Shown one piece after another: positions 38,262 to 49,418 of a DNA stretch of 64,000 nucleotides. The notes below the pieces were generated by a model. The model was not told where the DNA came from. It ran no database searches and was given only the letters and a program-made list of their open reading frames with translations. The translations under genes and the position numbers were made by a program. This DNA is from Halotalea alkalilenta DSM 17697 (GTDB taxonomy: Bacteria > Pseudomonadota > Gammaproteobacteria > Pseudomonadales > Halomonadaceae), in NCBI RefSeq assembly GCF_000621205.1, contig NZ_KK211228.1, positions 266,246 through 330,245 of the forward strand, written 5' to 3'. Position 1 is the first letter of the stretch, and each line of letters opens with the position of its first letter.

Positions 38262-38292
38262 AAAAAAGGCGGCGCCATCGATCGGCGCCGCC
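38262..38292 (-). terminator. Rho-independent terminator between yacG and the Nudix fusion gene
   Basis: A perfect 9-bp stem GGCGGCGCC / GGCGCCGCC with a 7-base loop is followed on the minus strand by six T residues (38267-38262). It ends the argJ/Nudix transcript and, from the other side with a weaker tail, may serve yacG. Confidence 0.88.
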
Positions 38293-38327
38293 TTCGTCGA
38301 ACGATCCCGCTGGACGGGATCCGTACT

Positions 38328-39329
38328 CTAGCGCTCGAACGCAGAGATGGCCGCCACCCCTTGGGCGCCTACCCCTCGGGCATGGTCGATATCCTCGAGC
38401 CCCAAGCCCCCCAGGGCGAACACCGGCAGCCGTACGTGTTCGATCATCTGCTGTAGACCATGCCATCCCAGCGGCTGCGCATCCGGATGGGAGCCAGTGG
38501 CGCGCACCGGGGAGAGCACCGCGAAATCGCAGTCGAGACGCTCGGCTTGCGCCAGGCCCGCGGCATCGTGCACCGATGCCCCGAGCCAGCGAGCGCCATC
38601 CAGCGGCCGGCGAGCCAGCACACCGAGCTGATCGCTAGTCAAGTGCAGTCCGCCGGCGTCCAAGCGCTCGACCAGTGCGACCAGCGCTTCCATTTCGCTC
38701 CCCCTGTGCCCGAGCATCAGCTGAGCGCCGGCCCGGCGACAGATATCCACCGCCCGCTCGGCACGAGCGGCGTAGGCCTCGGCATCGAGCGCAGTATCGC
38801 GCAGCCGCACCAGCCTTGGCCGATGACGCTCGAGCGCCGCCGTCAGGCCGGCCTCGAAACTCGCCTCGTCGGCCCGGTCGGCGGTGATCATGTAGGCATG
38901 CGGCAGCGCCACCGCCTTGATGATCGGCAGGTTGGCGGCGGGAAAGTTGTAGCGTCCGAGATCGGCCACCGGCACCCAGCGCACGACCTGCCCCTCGCGT
39001 CCGTAGGGCGCGCCCTCGAAATCTCGAACGCCCCATACGTCCAGCAGGATGTGCTTGTCGGTGTACTCGTGATGCACCCGGATCAGCGGCTGCGCGCGCT
39101 TGACGTGGATGCCCAGCTCTTCGTTGAGCTCGCGCTTCAGCGCTTCGAGCCCCGTCTCGTGCGGGTGCAATTTACCCCCGGGAAACTCCCAAAGCCCGCC
39201 CTGGTCGACGTAGGAGGGGCGCCGGGAGAGGAACACCCGCTCATCGTCGTTGTAGATCGCGGCGGCGACGACGTGCACCCGTCGCTTCGGCAGCTGCTCG
39301 TCGCCGTGATCGCTGTGCCCACGCTTCAT
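38328..39329 (-). CDS. Nudix hydrolase fused to a thiamine-phosphate-synthase-like domain
   Basis: This 333-residue protein has a MutT-like Nudix domain at residues 20-145, with the Nudix box starting GGKLHPHETG and ending RELNEELG, where GREL-x2-EE-x-G is kept in diverged form. A TIM-barrel domain like thiamine phosphate synthase and TenI follows at about 150-333, with HLTSDQLG and GASVHDAAGLA segments and an ALGGLGLEDI phosphate loop. The first domain should remove 8-oxo-dGTP. Whether the second has any catalytic activity is doubtful. The fused form next to argJ and secA is common in pseudomonads. The ATG at 39329 has GGAGAG upstream. Confidence 0.9.
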   Translation of the reverse strand: MKRGHSDHGDEQLPKRRVHVVAAAIYNDDERVFLSRRPSYVDQGGLWEFPGGKLHPHETGLEALKRELNEELGIHVKRAQPLIRVHHEYTDKHILLDVWGVRDFEGAPYGREGQVVRWVPVADLGRYNFPAANLPIIKAVALPHAYMITADRADEASFEAGLTAALERHRPRLVRLRDTALDAEAYAARAERAVDICRRAGAQLMLGHRGSEMEALVALVERLDAGGLHLTSDQLGVLARRPLDGARWLGASVHDAAGLAQAERLDCDFAVLSPVRATGSHPDAQPLGWHGLQQMIEHVRLPVFALGGLGLEDIDHARGVGAQGVAAISAFER

Positions 39330-39433
39330 CGCTCTCTCTCCCTCTCCACTCGGCGAGCGCGCGACGCTCCCCTTGCCTTCTGATAGCCTCAAACCGCTCT
39401 CCTTCACCACCCAACCCGGTCGCTCGCGCTGGA

Positions 39434-40642
39434 TCAGCTGCGATAGTCGGCGTTGATACTCACGTACTCGTGGGACAGATCCGACGTCCAGACCCGCTCT
39501 CGCCACTCACCCCGGCCAAGCCGGATGACGATCTCGATCTCCTCGCGGGCGAGCGCTGCGCTGCCGGCCTCCTCGCTGTACCCCGGTGCACGCGCCCCCG
39601 CCTCGACGATCGATACGCCGTTGAGTTCGATCGCTACGCGAGCGACGTCGAACTGCTCGACAGGGGCCTTACCGACCGCCATCAGCAGGCGTCCCCAGTT
39701 AGCGTCACTGGCATAGAGCGCGGTCTTGACCAGCGGAGAATGCGCGACGCTATAGGCGATCTCGAGCGCTTCAGCCTGGCTGCTCGCTTCGCGCACATCG
39801 ACGGTGACGAACTTGGTCGCACCCTCGCCGTCGCGCACGATCAGCTGGGCCAGCTCGAGCATCAGCGAGGACAGGGCGCTGGAGAAAGCGGCGGTCGCGG
39901 CCTCGCCCTCGATCGCCACGCCGGCGCCCGTGGCGACCAGCGCGCAGGCGTCGTTGGTCGAGGTATCCGAGTCGACGGTGATCCGGTTGAAGGAGCGCTC
40001 GGTGGCGTCAGCCAACAGCCGCTGCAGCAGAGCGGGCTCGATCTTCGCATCGGTGGCGACGAAGGCCAGCATGGTCGCCATGTTCGGGCAGATCATCCCC
40101 GACCCCTTGCTGATGCCGTTGAGCACCACGCGCCGCCCATCGATCTCGATGCTGCGGGTCGCCCCTTTAGGCCGGGTATCGGTAGTCAGGATACCGTGGC
40201 CGGCGGCTTCCCAATTGTCCGCAGCGAGGTTCTCCACCGCGGCACCCAATGCCGCCTCGATCCGCTCCACCGGCAGCGGCTCGCCGATCACGCCGGTGGA
40301 AAACGGCAGCACGCTCTCGGCGCTCCCGCCGACTCGCGAGGCGAGCCCTCGACAGCAGGCCTCGGCCGCTTCCAGGCCCGCGTCACCGGTGCCCGCGTTG
40401 GCGTTGCCGGTGTTGACCAGCCAGTACCGGACGTCGCCAGCGCCGAGGTGGCGCTTCGCCACCGTGACCGGCGCCGCGCAGAAGGCGTTCTTGGTGAAGG
40501 TAGCGGCAACACTCGCACCCTCGGCAAGCTCGAAGACCACCAGGTCACGACGACCTGGCTTCTTGATCCCTGCGCTCGCGACACCGATGCGAACTCCCGC
40601 GATCACCGGCATCCGGGGAAATACCGACTCACCTACGGCCAT
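39434..40642 (-). CDS. argJ: Bifunctional glutamate N-acetyltransferase / amino-acid acetyltransferase
   Basis: This 402-residue ArgJ makes ornithine and recycles acetyl groups in arginine synthesis. The self-cleavage site is the Ala-Thr bond in PNMATMLAF near residue 188, and the new N-terminal threonine is the nucleophile. SKGSGMICPN precedes it, and the C-terminus ends in HEYVSINADYRS, as in the family. The ATG at 40642 has AGGAG upstream; an apparent longer N-terminus is not supported. It lies 88 bp beyond secA and upstream of the Nudix fusion. Confidence 0.96.
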   Translation of the reverse strand: MAVGESVFPRMPVIAGVRIGVASAGIKKPGRRDLVVFELAEGASVAATFTKNAFCAAPVTVAKRHLGAGDVRYWLVNTGNANAGTGDAGLEAAEACCRGLASRVGGSAESVLPFSTGVIGEPLPVERIEAALGAAVENLAADNWEAAGHGILTTDTRPKGATRSIEIDGRRVVLNGISKGSGMICPNMATMLAFVATDAKIEPALLQRLLADATERSFNRITVDSDTSTNDACALVATGAGVAIEGEAATAAFSSALSSLMLELAQLIVRDGEGATKFVTVDVREASSQAEALEIAYSVAHSPLVKTALYASDANWGRLLMAVGKAPVEQFDVARVAIELNGVSIVEAGARAPGYSEEAGSAALAREEIEIVIRLGRGEWRERVWTSDLSHEYVSINADYRS

Positions 40643-40661
40643 CGTCACGCTCCTAAGCCTA

Positions 40662-40681
40662 GCGGCGCCCTGCGGCGCCGC
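40662..40681 (-). terminator. Hairpin between secA and argJ
   Basis: An 8-bp GC stem GCGGCGCC / GGCGCCGC lies in the 88-bp gap after secA. It lacks a T-tract, so partial termination or mRNA stabilisation is possible. Confidence 0.35.
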
Positions 40682-40730
40682 CTCGATCGTCACACGGGCC
40701 AGGTGGCCCGCCTGTTGGATACCCGCCGGC

Positions 40731-43487
<2,757 letters not shown>

Positions 43488-43635
43488 CGAACCGTCCTAT
43501 TGATCCCCCTCGACCTGGCAGATGGCCACGGGCGATGGGGCTTGCTTGACTTGTGACCTGCTGGGTAGGGTCAGCGGCTTCATCGAGAAAGCGCAGGCGC
43601 CCTGTTCGCTGGCGATGTGGGGCATGGCGAGATGA

Positions 43636-44016
43636 TCAGAGCTCGCGCGCCGCCGGAACGTCGATCGCACAGGCAGGTGGGCCGCGCCGCGACAGTACGT
43701 CGCAGCCGCTGGTCATGGGGATGAACGGGACACGAGGTAGCACGGGCGTACGCGCACGCACTCGTCGCCTCGGCGGCTGCGGACAGCGTCGTGGCCTGAC
43801 GCTGCGACGGCGGGAAACGGCACGAATCGTCTCGGGAACCTGGAAGGCAATCCGCACCAGACGCTCGGTCATCAGGTCGAGCCGGTACTGGAGCATCGCC
43901 GAGGAGATCGCCATCGGCAGCAGACAGCCGACGAGAAGCCCCGTCAGCCACCAGGGGTGACGACGGCGGGCGACACGATGATCGTGCTGCGAACTGTGTG
44001 TGGCTGACTCGGTCAT
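43636..44016 (-). CDS. Candidate SecM-like leader (arrest) peptide upstream of secA
   Basis: I do not recognise this 126-residue protein by family. It has a basic N-terminus followed by a hydrophobic stretch (WWLTGLLVGCLLPMAISSA, residues 22-40), like a signal anchor, then an arginine- and proline-rich middle. Near the end is LSRRGPPACA, with Arg111-Gly112-Pro113-Pro114 twelve residues before the stop. Phe98 lies 16 residues before Pro114, the same spacing as Phe150 to Pro166 in SecM of Escherichia coli. SecM likewise sits between lpxC and secA. Possession of a real start is supported by position, but the nearest GAGG is 16 bases away from the ATG. It could be a non-coding frame in GC-rich DNA. 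Confidence 0.5.
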   Translation of the reverse strand: MTESATHSSQHDHRVARRRHPWWLTGLLVGCLLPMAISSAMLQYRLDLMTERLVRIAFQVPETIRAVSRRRSVRPRRCPQPPRRRVRARTPVLPRVPFIPMTSGCDVLSRRGPPACAIDVPAAREL

Positions 44017-44093
44017 GTTAGATTGCTGCTTTCCCCTCGTCGTCGGTACGGCGAGCGAGATCCTTCGTAATCTTCGGTTACGGTCGCAAGGCG

Positions 44094-44588
44094 ATGAGTA
44101 TAAAGGCTAAGAAAGGGTACGCACAGCCCATTGCCGGGCTACTCTCCACCTCCTCCCACGGAGTGCGGCGAGATAGCACGCTGGCGCCGCTGCTGGGCAA
44201 GGCACAGGCGATAGAGCGGGCCCAGCGCCAGCTCGATGGCCACCTGCCGTCGGAACTGCTCGGCCACGTGCTGGTCGGGGGCTACACCGACGGCCAGCTC
44301 ACCCTGCTCACCGACCGCGCGGTATGGTTGACCTGGCTGCGCTTCGAGCGCGCGCGCCTGCTTGCCCTGTTGCGCTACCTGCCGGAGTTCGCCCAGATCG
44401 AGGGACTGGTCTTCAAGGTCCGCCCGCTGCGCCCGATCAAGACCGCCCCACGCCAACTGCGCACACTCTCGGCCGATGCCGCCGAACGGCTCAACGAATG
44501 CGCGAATGAAGTCGACGATCCTCGCCTCAAGGCGGCGCTTGCGCGACTCGCCTCCCATGCCTCGAGCGAGCCCGAGCAGCCGGGCTGA
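44094..44588 (+). CDS. dciA: Replicative helicase loader DciA (DUF721)
   Basis: This 164-residue protein matches DUF721, identified as DciA, the ancestral loader or operator of the DnaB helicase, first shown for the Pseudomonas aeruginosa protein in the same genomic place. The DUF721 core spans about residues 45-115, with LPSELLGHVLVGGYTDGQLTL, a WLTWLRFERARLLALLRYLP helix and an FKVRPL strand. A disordered C-terminus follows. It is on the plus strand, between secA and lpxC, convergent with lpxC. Confidence 0.88.
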   Translation: MSIKAKKGYAQPIAGLLSTSSHGVRRDSTLAPLLGKAQAIERAQRQLDGHLPSELLGHVLVGGYTDGQLTLLTDRAVWLTWLRFERARLLALLRYLPEFAQIEGLVFKVRPLRPIKTAPRQLRTLSADAAERLNECANEVDDPRLKAALARLASHASSEPEQPG

Positions 44589-44615
44589 GCGCGAATCCGA
44601 CCCTCAAAATGCAAT

Positions 44616-44639
44616 GACGCCGCCCCGAAGGGCGGCGTC
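44616..44639 (-). terminator. Strong hairpin between dciA and lpxC
   Basis: A perfect 10-bp stem GACGCCGCCC / GGGCGGCGTC has a CGAA loop, which reads TTCG in the minus strand, a very stable UUCG tetraloop. The minus-strand tail ATTGCATTTTG is moderately T-rich. It probably ends lpxC and perhaps dciA transcripts. Confidence 0.7.
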
Positions 44640-44669
44640 GCAGTCTTCAACGATCAATCGGCGCCGGCC

Positions 44670-45578
44670 TTAGGCCATCGCCGGGGCCGCGTAGGAGATC
44701 GGTGCGACCTCGCCATCGGCGAACGTGACGATTTCCCAGCACTCGGGGTGCTTGAGCAGGTGGCGCACCAGCTGGTTGTTGAGCCCATGCCCGGACTTGT
44801 AACCGTGGAACTCGCCGATCAGGCTGTGGCCGAGCTGGTAGAGATCGCCGATCGCGTCGAGCACCTTGTGGCGAACGAACTCGTCTTCATAGCGCAGCCC
44901 ATCCTCGTTGAGGATGCGATAATCATCGACCACGATAGCATTGTCGAGACTGCCGCCGAGCGCCAGGTTGCTGGAGCGAAGCCGCTCCAGGTCGCGCATG
45001 AAGCCGAACGTACGCGCCCGGCTCACTTCCTTGACGAAGGAAGTGGTGGAGAAGTCGACGGTGACTTCCTGGCGCTGGTTGGCGAACACCGGATGGTCGA
45101 AGTCGATCCCGAAACTGACCTTGAAACCGTCGTAGGGGGCGAAGGCAGCGCGCTTGTCGCCGTCTTCCACTGCGATCGGCTTGGTCACGCGGATGAATTT
45201 CTTCGCCGCATCCTGCTCGACGATGCCCGCCGACTGGATCAGGAAGACGAAGGGCCCGGCGCTGCCGTCCATGATCGGCACCTCGGGAGCACTGACCTCG
45301 ACATAGGCGTTGTCGATGCCGAGCCCCGCGAAGGCGGACATCAAGTGTTCCACCGTGGCGACACGGGCGGACCCGATGGCCACGACGGTGCACATCATGG
45401 TGTCGTGGACGTTTTCGGGATGCGCGGGTATCTCGACCGCAGGCGAAAGATCCGTACGGACGAAGACGATGCCTTTGTCGACCGGGGCCGGCCGAAGGGT
45501 CAGGTAGACCTTCTTACCCGAGTGCAGACCCACTCCGGTCGCACGAATGGTGTTTTGTAACGTTCTTTGTCGAATCAT
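44670..45578 (-). CDS. lpxC: UDP-3-O-acyl-N-acetylglucosamine deacetylase
   Basis: This 302-residue zinc enzyme commits UDP-sugar to lipid A synthesis. Zinc ligands are the histidine in [11 protein letters not shown] near residue 79 and the H and D of [11 protein letters not shown] near 237-241. The catalytic histidine is in [11 protein letters not shown] near 264. The start at 45578 gives [20 protein letters not shown], the normal N-terminus. No Shine-Dalgarno sequence precedes it; CCTCCT lies directly before the ATG. It is the target of LapB-FtsH control, and lapA-lapB are also in this window. Confidence 0.97.
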   Translation of the reverse strand: MIRQRTLQNTIRATGVGLHSGKKVYLTLRPAPVDKGIVFVRTDLSPAVEIPAHPENVHDTMMCTVVAIGSARVATVEHLMSAFAGLGIDNAYVEVSAPEVPIMDGSAGPFVFLIQSAGIVEQDAAKKFIRVTKPIAVEDGDKRAAFAPYDGFKVSFGIDFDHPVFANQRQEVTVDFSTTSFVKEVSRARTFGFMRDLERLRSSNLALGGSLDNAIVVDDYRILNEDGLRYEDEFVRHKVLDAIGDLYQLGHSLIGEFHGYKSGHGLNNQLVRHLLKHPECWEIVTFADGEVAPISYAAPAMA

Positions 45579-45619
45579 AGGAGGCTGCCACACACGGGAC
45601 GCAAGAGCGAATTATGAAA

Positions 45620-45648
45620 ATGATAACAGTTAGGACTAAGCGCGACAA
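45620..45648 (-). promoter_or_regulatory. Promoter of lpxC
   Basis: On the minus strand TTGTCG (45648-45643) and TATCAT (45625-45620) are separated by exactly 17 bp, both near consensus. Transcription from here would give a leader of only about 35 bases before the lpxC ATG. Confidence 0.65.
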
Positions 45649-45791
45649 CGAACGCTGTTCGCAAAAGAAAACTTGCACGCTATTTGCGCTTTCCACTCCG
45701 TCCGAACCATTCGAATTCGATCGTCAAAACGCCGATGAATGCCAGAGCATCCATCGGCGCAAACAGCCCAGGCCCTCTGCGATCACCGCTC

Positions 45792-46970
45792 TCAATCGGC
45801 CTGACGGCGAAGGAAGGCGGGAATGTCGAGGTAATCATCGAGCTCGCGGGACTTGCCACTCACACTACCGCGGCGTTCACGTGCGCTCTCTTCGCGCTCG
45901 CGCTCCTTGGCGGCCTGCTGGCGCATCACCGTCGGCTGCTGGAGCTTGCGGTAATCGCTCGACTCCGGACGCGCGTGGCGAGTCTCGGCGGCGACCGCCT
46001 TCTCCTTGCGCAGCCCATCGAGGCCAGCGGCGACCACGGTGACCCGCAGCTCGTCGGACATGTTCATGTCGATCGCGGTACCGACGACGATGGTCGCGTC
46101 CTGCGAGGCGAACTCCTGCACCGTGGCCCCCACGTCGTTGAACTCACCGATCGAGAGATCGGGGCCCGCGGTGATGTTGACCAGGATGCCGCGGGCGCCG
46201 TTCAGGTTGACGTCCTCGAGCAGCGGCGAGCGAATCGCTTTCTCCGCCGCCTCACGGGCGCGGTTCTCACCCGTCGCCGCGCCGGTCCCCATCATCGCCA
46301 TGCCCATCTCGGACATCACGGTGCGCACGTCGGCGAAGTCGACGTTGATGATCCCTGGGCTGGTGATCAGTTCGGCGATCCCCTGCACCGCACCGAGCAG
46401 CACGTCGTTGGCGGCGCTGAATGCGGTCAGCAGGCTCGCGTTCTTGCCCAGCACGGTCAGAAGCTTCTCGTTGGGAATGGTGATCAACGAATCGACGTGC
46501 TCGGAGAGCTCCTTCATCCCCTCTTCCGCCGCACGCTGGCGCTTCGGCCCTTCAAACGGGAAGGGACGAGTCACCACCGCGACGGTGAGGATACCGAGCT
46601 CCTTGGCCACCTGCGCCACCACCGGTGCACCGCCCGTACCGGTGCCACCGCCCATACCGGCGGTGATGAACACCATATCCGCACCCTGGAGCAGCTCCGC
46701 GATGCGCTCACGATCCTCCATCGCCGCCTGACGCCCGACCTCCGGGTTGGCCCCGGCGCCGAGCCCCTTGGTAATCTCGGTACCAAGCTGCAGCACGGTC
46801 TTGGCTGCAACTCGCTTGAGGGCCTGCGCATCGGTATTCGCGCAGATGAATTCGACCCCCTCGATACTGTTCTCGACCATATGGTTGACGGCGTTGCCGC
46901 CACCACCGCCAACACCGATCACCTTGATGACCGCATTGTTGGATGGCGCGTTGTCTACTAGCTCGAACAT
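45792..46970 (-). CDS. ftsZ: Cell division protein FtsZ
   Basis: This 392-residue tubulin-like GTPase forms the division ring. The GTP-binding signature [13 protein letters not shown] is near residue 105 and the N-terminal [15 protein letters not shown] near 18; the T7 loop [12 protein letters not shown] is near 205. A variable linker of about 50 residues leads to the C-terminal peptide [16 protein letters not shown] that binds FtsA and ZipA. The ATG at 46970 is preceded by GGGAG. It is the last gene of the division cluster before lpxC. Confidence 0.98.
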   Translation of the reverse strand: MFELVDNAPSNNAVIKVIGVGGGGGNAVNHMVENSIEGVEFICANTDAQALKRVAAKTVLQLGTEITKGLGAGANPEVGRQAAMEDRERIAELLQGADMVFITAGMGGGTGTGGAPVVAQVAKELGILTVAVVTRPFPFEGPKRQRAAEEGMKELSEHVDSLITIPNEKLLTVLGKNASLLTAFSAANDVLLGAVQGIAELITSPGIINVDFADVRTVMSEMGMAMMGTGAATGENRAREAAEKAIRSPLLEDVNLNGARGILVNITAGPDLSIGEFNDVGATVQEFASQDATIVVGTAIDMNMSDELRVTVVAAGLDGLRKEKAVAAETRHARPESSDYRKLQQPTVMRQQAAKEREREESARERRGSVSGKSRELDDYLDIPAFLRRQAD

Positions 46971-47004
46971 AAGCCCCGTCTCCCGTAACCGCTCTGCGGT
47001 CTTG

Positions 47005-48315
47005 TCAGAAATTACCTTTGAACCAGCCTCGGATGCGCTCGATGGCGGATGGCAGTGAATCGCCCAAGGATCGCGAAGAGCTACGCTCCGAGAGACCTCG
47101 GCGAGCATGCTCCTCGCGCCGGGGCTGGACCTTATCGAACGATTCGGTGCCATAGGCCTGGTGCGAGTGGCGCATGCCGTAGAGTAGCAAACCAACCCCT
47201 GTCGAATAAATCGGGTTGCGCACCACGTCAGCAAGGCCGCGGACGTTCTGAGGTGACGCGATCCTGACTGGCATGTGGAAAATCTCCTCGGCCAGCTCCG
47301 TCACCCCTTCCATCCGCGATGTACCACCGGTGAGCACGACGCCGGCGGCGATCAGATCCTCGAAACCACTACGTCTGAGTTCCTCGCGCACCAAGGTGAA
47401 GAGCTCCTCGTAGCGAGGCTCCACCACTTGGGCGAGTTCCTGCCGGGAAAGTTCACGAGACGGCCGATCGCCGACCCCGGGCACCCGGATGATGTCGTCG
47501 CTCGACGCCAGCTGAGTGAGCGCGCAAGCGTATTTGACCTTGATGTCCTCGGCGTACTGCGTCGGCGTGCGCAGCGCCATGGCGATATCGTTGGTCACCT
47601 GATCGCCCGCGATAGGAATCACCGCGGTATGCCGGATGGCGCCTTCGGTGAATACCGCGATGTCGGTGGTCCCGCCGCCGATATCGACCATGCAGACCCC
47701 GAGCTCCCGCTCGTCCTCGGTGAGCACGGCGTGGCTGGAAGCCAGCTGCTCGAGGATGATGTCGTCGACTTCGAGCCCGCAGCGGCGCACGCACTTCTCG
47801 ATGTTCTGCACCGCGTTGAGCGCGGCGGTGACCAGGTGGACCCTCGCCTCCAGCCGTACGCCGGACATCCCCAGCGGCTCGCGAATGCCCTCCTGGGCAT
47901 CGATGGCGTACTCCTGCGGCAGGACGTGGAGGATGCGCTGCCCCTCCGACACCGCCCTGGCGCGGGCCGAGTCGATCACCCGATCGATGTCGTAGGGCGT
48001 CACCTCCCGCTCCTTGATCGCCACTACGCCATCGGAGTTCATCGAACTGATATGGCTCCCGGCGATACCCACGAACACCGAGTGGATATCGCAACCCGCC
48101 ATCAACTCCGCTTCTTCGATCGCGCGCTGAATCGATTGCACCGTCGACTCGATGTTGATCACCACTCCCTTCTTCATTCCACGCGAGGGGTGCGAGCCAA
48201 TACCTGCGATTTCGATGCCACCATCGTCGGTCGGTTGACCAACGATGGCCACGACTTTGGATGTTCCGATATCCAGCCCGACCACCATATTGGAAGCGTT
48301 GGATTGTCCAGCCAT
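47005..48315 (-). CDS. ftsA: Cell division protein FtsA
   Basis: This 436-residue actin-like protein ties the FtsZ ring to the membrane. The phosphate-1 motif [13 protein letters not shown] is near residue 14, [15 protein letters not shown] near 204, and [12 protein letters not shown] near 330. The C-terminus [12 protein letters not shown] forms the amphipathic membrane-targeting helix. It lies 34 bp upstream of ftsZ. The 341-bp gap before it is unusually long for this cluster and may carry promoters for ftsA and ftsZ. Confidence 0.98.
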   Translation of the reverse strand: MAGQSNASNMVVGLDIGTSKVVAIVGQPTDDGGIEIAGIGSHPSRGMKKGVVINIESTVQSIQRAIEEAELMAGCDIHSVFVGIAGSHISSMNSDGVVAIKEREVTPYDIDRVIDSARARAVSEGQRILHVLPQEYAIDAQEGIREPLGMSGVRLEARVHLVTAALNAVQNIEKCVRRCGLEVDDIILEQLASSHAVLTEDERELGVCMVDIGGGTTDIAVFTEGAIRHTAVIPIAGDQVTNDIAMALRTPTQYAEDIKVKYACALTQLASSDDIIRVPGVGDRPSRELSRQELAQVVEPRYEELFTLVREELRRSGFEDLIAAGVVLTGGTSRMEGVTELAEEIFHMPVRIASPQNVRGLADVVRNPIYSTGVGLLLYGMRHSHQAYGTESFDKVQPRREEHARRGLSERSSSRSLGDSLPSAIERIRGWFKGNF

Positions 48316-48656
48316 AGGTCGGGCCTACTCCCTGATAATCATCACGATGAATCCAAACTCTCCGCTGTTCCTTCCTGGCCACATCACCAAGTGTAAGCCA
48401 CTTTGCCATTTCTGACATTCGAAGGAACGATGACGAAAAGCAACGCCGTCAACAACTGCCACATTCCGCGAATACCAGCCCACAGCAATTCTATCGGCTG
48501 TGAAAGTACTTCGAGAATACGGTTATTCGCAGCCGAAAGAAATACCCGGCCAAGGTTTAACGGAAACTCGTAACGTATAAAAACAGCTCGTTTACCCAAA
48601 GGTCCACAGTCTAAAAAAAGCCGCTGGAACGGAACTCCGGACATATTGCACCGAAT
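48316..48656 (-). other. AT-rich gap between ftsQ and ftsA
   Basis: This 341-bp gap is richer in A and T than the flanking genes. It contains an 86-codon open frame (48384-48644) that I do not recognise and do not call a gene, because it shows no family motif and no clear ribosome binding site. A TATACG hexamer lies near 48580 on the minus strand. The likely content is promoter and regulatory sequence for ftsA-ftsZ. Confidence 0.5.
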
Positions 48657-49379
48657 TCACTGCCGAGAGACTTCGGCCGCCGCGCTCTCGCCGTGCCAGC
48701 CAACCGCGAGGCCGTTCGGATAACGCAGGTCGATATAGCGGATCCGATCGGCTCGCTCCGACAAGGAACGATGCCAAGCTGCGAGAAAACGCTCCAGCCT
48801 GATATCCAGCCCGGTGCGTCCCAGAATCACCCAGAACGTATCGTTGACCTGAAAGCGCCATGCCCCGCGCGCTTCCAGGCGCAATTGAGTGAGCTCGAGC
48901 CCGAGCGGCGCAAGACGCCCCTCCAACACATGATAATAAGCCAATACATCGGCGGATCGATCTCCAGGACCCGCCAGATTGGGCATCCGCTCGAGGGTAT
49001 CACTCGGCCCGGGAGAGAACGGATGACCTTCAGCGTTGATCAGGAAGGCATCGTTCCACCACGCGACCGGGCGCTGCTCCTCCAGTTCGAAGGTCAGCGC
49101 ATTGGGCCAGTGCCGGGAAACCCTCGCTTCATGGATCCAAGGGATCAGCTTGGCCCGCTCGCGCAGCTGATCCAGGTCCACCGACAGCCAGTGCTGGCCG
49201 CTGACCAAGGGACTGAGCTGGCCGCTGAGGAAGCTGGCATCGATATAGCGAAAGTCGCCCTCGACCGCGACCGACTCGATCGGCTGGTCGAGCCATACCC
49301 ATAGCGAACGCCCGCCGGCACCTAGCAGTACCGCGATCAATACCAGACCTAGCAAGCGGTTGAAGAAGCTACTGGACAT
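48657..49379 (-). CDS. ftsQ: Cell division protein FtsQ
   Basis: This 240-residue inner-membrane protein scaffolds the divisome with FtsB and FtsL. One transmembrane helix (LLGLVLIAVLLGAGGRSLWVW, near residues 9-29, partly) is followed by the POTRA domain (SVAVEGDFRYIDASFL, about 35-105), then the beta domain with ARVSRHWPNALTFELEEQRP near 85. The C-terminal region is YIDLRYPNGLAVGW. It follows murC by 39 bp, with no ddl gene between. Confidence 0.94.
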   Translation of the reverse strand: MSSSFFNRLLGLVLIAVLLGAGGRSLWVWLDQPIESVAVEGDFRYIDASFLSGQLSPLVSGQHWLSVDLDQLRERAKLIPWIHEARVSRHWPNALTFELEEQRPVAWWNDAFLINAEGHPFSPGPSDTLERMPNLAGPGDRSADVLAYYHVLEGRLAPLGLELTQLRLEARGAWRFQVNDTFWVILGRTGLDIRLERFLAAWHRSLSERADRIRYIDLRYPNGLAVGWHGESAAAEVSRQ

Positions 49380-49418
49380 CGGCGCACTCGCAGGCGGATG
49401 AAAGACGACTCACGTGCT

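Noticed and set aside
48384-48644. An 86-codon frame between ftsQ and ftsA with a hydrophobic end
   Set aside because: It has no ribosome binding site and no family similarity. It lies in the only AT-rich gap of the cluster, where a promoter is more likely.
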